Of a stretch of DNA of 8,135 nt, positions 6,916 through 8,135 are shown one piece after another (positions within the stretch are counted from its first letter, which is position 1; each line of letters begins with the position of its first letter). The translations under genes and the position numbers were made by a program. This stretch comes from Ruminococcus sp. UBA3855 (lineage in GTDB: Bacteria; Bacillota; Clostridia; Oscillospirales; Ruminococcaceae): assembly GCA_002392545.1 (NCBI GenBank), contig DGHF01000223.1, positions 1 through 8,135 of the forward strand, written 5' to 3'. The notes under the pieces are model-generated. The model worked only from the letters and a program-made list of their open reading frames with translations, did not search any database and was not told the DNA's origin.

Positions 6916-6966
6916 AAAAATTCCGGCGGTACAGTGATGTACTGCCGGAATTTTTGTTTTTCTTTT
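6916..6966 (+). terminator. Strong intrinsic terminator after the yfhO-family gene
   Basis: An 18-bp stem pairs 6916-6933 with 6938-6955 (one G-T wobble, GC core TTCCGGC/GCCGGAA) around the tetraloop GTGA, followed by a long T-rich tract to 6968. It begins on the base after the stop codon and isolates the gene from the cellobiose phosphorylase unit. Confidence 0.95.
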
Positions 6967-7035
6967 TTGGTGAAATTGTACAATATGCACAAAGAATAGG
7001 AGAGAATTTCAGCGTATCCATTCATATAAAAACAC

Positions 7036-7064
7036 TTGTCAACTTTTCAAAAATATGTTATAAT
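7036..7064 (+). promoter_or_regulatory. Sigma-A-type promoter for cellobiose phosphorylase
   Basis: TTGTCA (7036-7041), a 17-base spacer and a perfect TATAAT (7059-7064), with TGT before the -10. Initiation would fall near 7071, giving a leader of about 65 bases. The ribosome binding site AAAGGAG (7121-7127) is 8 bases before the ATG at 7136. Confidence 0.88.
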
Positions 7065-7077
7065 GTACATAGTGTTG

Positions 7078-7094
7078 TGCGGAATTTCACCGCA
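7078..7094 (+). repeat. Inverted repeat TGCGG-N7-CCGCA just after the predicted transcription start
   Basis: Arms TGCGG (7078-7082) and CCGCA (7090-7094) surround a 7-base AT-rich centre. With one bulged G at 7077 the pairing extends by GTT/AAC to 7074 and 7097. It would lie at about +8 to +24 of the transcript, a position suited either to a repressor operator or to a 5' stabilising hairpin. Neither role is shown by sequence alone. Confidence 0.45.
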
Positions 7095-7135
7095 AACAGA
7101 ACAATATTCATAAAAAAACAAAAGGAGTAAGTGCT

Positions 7136-8135
7136 ATGCAAAAATTCGGACACTTTGATGACGAACGCAAAGAATATGTCATCACTTCACCGAGAACGCC
7201 TTATCCGTGGATTAACTATCTCGGAACACAGGCATTTTTCTCACTGATTTCCAATACTGCCGGAGGTTATTCTTTCTATAAGGATGCACGTATGCGCAGA
7301 ATCACACGTTACCGTTACAACAACGTCCCCATTGATATGGGCGGTCGTTATTTCTATATCAACGATAACGGCACAATTTGGAATCCGGGCTGGTCTCCTG
7401 TCAAGACAGAACTGGACTTTTACGAATGCCGTCACGGTATGGGATATACTGTTATCACTGGTAAGAAGAACGGTTTAAAGGCTGAGGCTACTTTCTTTGT
7501 ACCGCAGAATTACGACGGCGAAGTTCAGCAGGTTGTATTGACAAACGAAAGCGATACCGAAAAGACTTTCAGCTTCTTCTCATTTGCTGAATGGTGCTTG
7601 TGGGATGCACAGGACGACTGCACCAATTTCCAGAGAAACTTCTCTACTGGTCGTGTGGAAGTCGTTGGTTCTACCATCTACCACAAGACAGAATACAGAG
7701 ACAGAAGAGACCATTTTGCATTCTATACCGTGAATGATGAAATCGACGGCTATGATACCGATCGTGATTCCTTCATTGGTCTGTACAATGGTTTCAATAA
7801 TCCGCAGGCTGTTGAGAATGGCAGTGCAACAAATTCCTTTGCAGATGGCTGGTCTCCGATTGCTTCTCATTTCAAGAAGATTACTCTCAAGCCCAATGAA
7901 ACAAAGACCCTCGTTTTCGTTTTGGGTTATGTAGAAATGCCGGTTGCTGAAAAGTTCGAAGCTGATGGTCAGACCATCAACAAGACCAAGGCATTGGCAA
8001 TGATTGATAAGTATAATACTCCTGAAAAGGTTACTGCTGGTCTGGCTGAACTCCGTGCAACATGGGACAAGCTTCTTGGCATCTTCAACGTTGATACACC
8101 AAATGACAAGGTAAACCGCATGGTAAATATCTGGA
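7136..8135 (+). CDS. cbp: Cellobiose phosphorylase (GH94), N-terminal part; runs off the window
   Basis: The frame starts at 7136 and stays open to the window edge, giving 333 residues of a protein that is normally about 810-820 long. It fits cellobiose phosphorylase of family GH94, which splits cellobiose with phosphate into alpha-glucose 1-phosphate and glucose in the cytoplasm, saving ATP. Strong family segments are F-G-H-F-D-D (4-9), EYVITSPRTPYPWINYLG (13-30), SNTAGGYSFYKDARMRRITR (39-58), a W-N-P-G-W stretch, T-N-F-Q-R-N-F-S-T-G and YHKTEYRDRRDH. The opening without an N-terminal extension favours cellobiose phosphorylase over the longer cellodextrin phosphorylases. Only the N-terminal beta-sandwich domain and the beginning of the linker to the helical catalytic domain are seen; the catalytic Asp lies beyond the window. 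The gene has its own promoter and a strong ribosome binding site, suggesting high, regulated expression. Confidence 0.93.
   Translation, partial: MQKFGHFDDERKEYVITSPRTPYPWINYLGTQAFFSLISNTAGGYSFYKDARMRRITRYRYNNVPIDMGGRYFYINDNGTIWNPGWSPVKTELDFYECRHGMGYTVITGKKNGLKAEATFFVPQNYDGEVQQVVLTNESDTEKTFSFFSFAEWCLWDAQDDCTNFQRNFSTGRVEVVGSTIYHKTEYRDRRDHFAFYTVNDEIDGYDTDRDSFIGLYNGFNNPQAVENGSATNSFADGWSPIASHFKKITLKPNETKTLVFVLGYVEMPVAEKFEADGQTINKTKALAMIDKYNTPEKVTAGLAELRATWDKLLGIFNVDTPNDKVNRMVNIW

Noticed and set aside
6292..6990. 232-codon open frame on the minus strand
   Set aside because: It lies opposite the conserved C-terminal part of the YfhO protein and the terminator; its Phe/Gly/Arg-rich stretch is only the complement of the Lys/Pro/Glu tail.
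1..8135. tRNA, rRNA, CRISPR array, insertion sequence or phage genes
   Set aside because: No tandem repeats with spacers, no transposase or integrase motifs, and no tRNA-like cloverleaf were seen by reading.

Overview
The window looks like chromosome from an anaerobic, plant-fibre-using Firmicute, most likely Ruminococcaceae/Oscillospiraceae (a Ruminococcus-like genome). The reasons are moderate-to-low GC, strong GGAGG-type ribosome binding sites, near-consensus sigma-A promoters with 17-bp spacers, and a cellobiose phosphorylase whose N-terminus fits the clostridial/ruminococcal enzymes. The genus is an inference; no rRNA or marker gene is present.

Layout. Positions 1-1633 (plus strand) carry the last 20 codons of an unidentified gene, a SIMPL/DUF541-domain protein and a divergent DegV-family (fatty-acid-binding type) protein. 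A hairpin at 1647-1675, with T/A tracts on both sides, serves as terminator for this group and for the convergent group opposite it. Positions 3664 down to 1678 (minus strand) form a compact three-gene operon: an aldose 1-epimerase (galactose mutarotase family), a 250-residue protein that reads as an R-S-E class ADP-ribosyltransferase, and a 74-residue protein of unknown function. The first two genes overlap by ATGA; the third starts 5 bases after the second stops.

A 272-bp divergent control region (3665-3936) holds one good promoter for each direction and a perfect 8-bp inverted repeat with a 17-base spacer. On the plus strand, 3937-6915 encodes a 992-residue YfhO-family polytopic membrane protein with an unusual charged, Pro/Glu/Lys-rich C-terminal tail, closed by a strong terminator. 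A new promoter at 7036-7064 then drives a cellobiose phosphorylase (GH94) whose first 333 codons lie in the window; it runs off the end.

How the genes may fit together. Cellobiose phosphorylase and aldose 1-epimerase both belong to cytoplasmic sugar use: phosphorolysis releases glucose, whose anomers the epimerase could interconvert. They are separate transcription units. The YfhO protein points to envelope glycopolymer modification. The most interesting item is the probable intracellular ADP-ribosyltransferase translationally coupled to a sugar epimerase and followed by a small partner-like gene; nothing else in the window explains its role.
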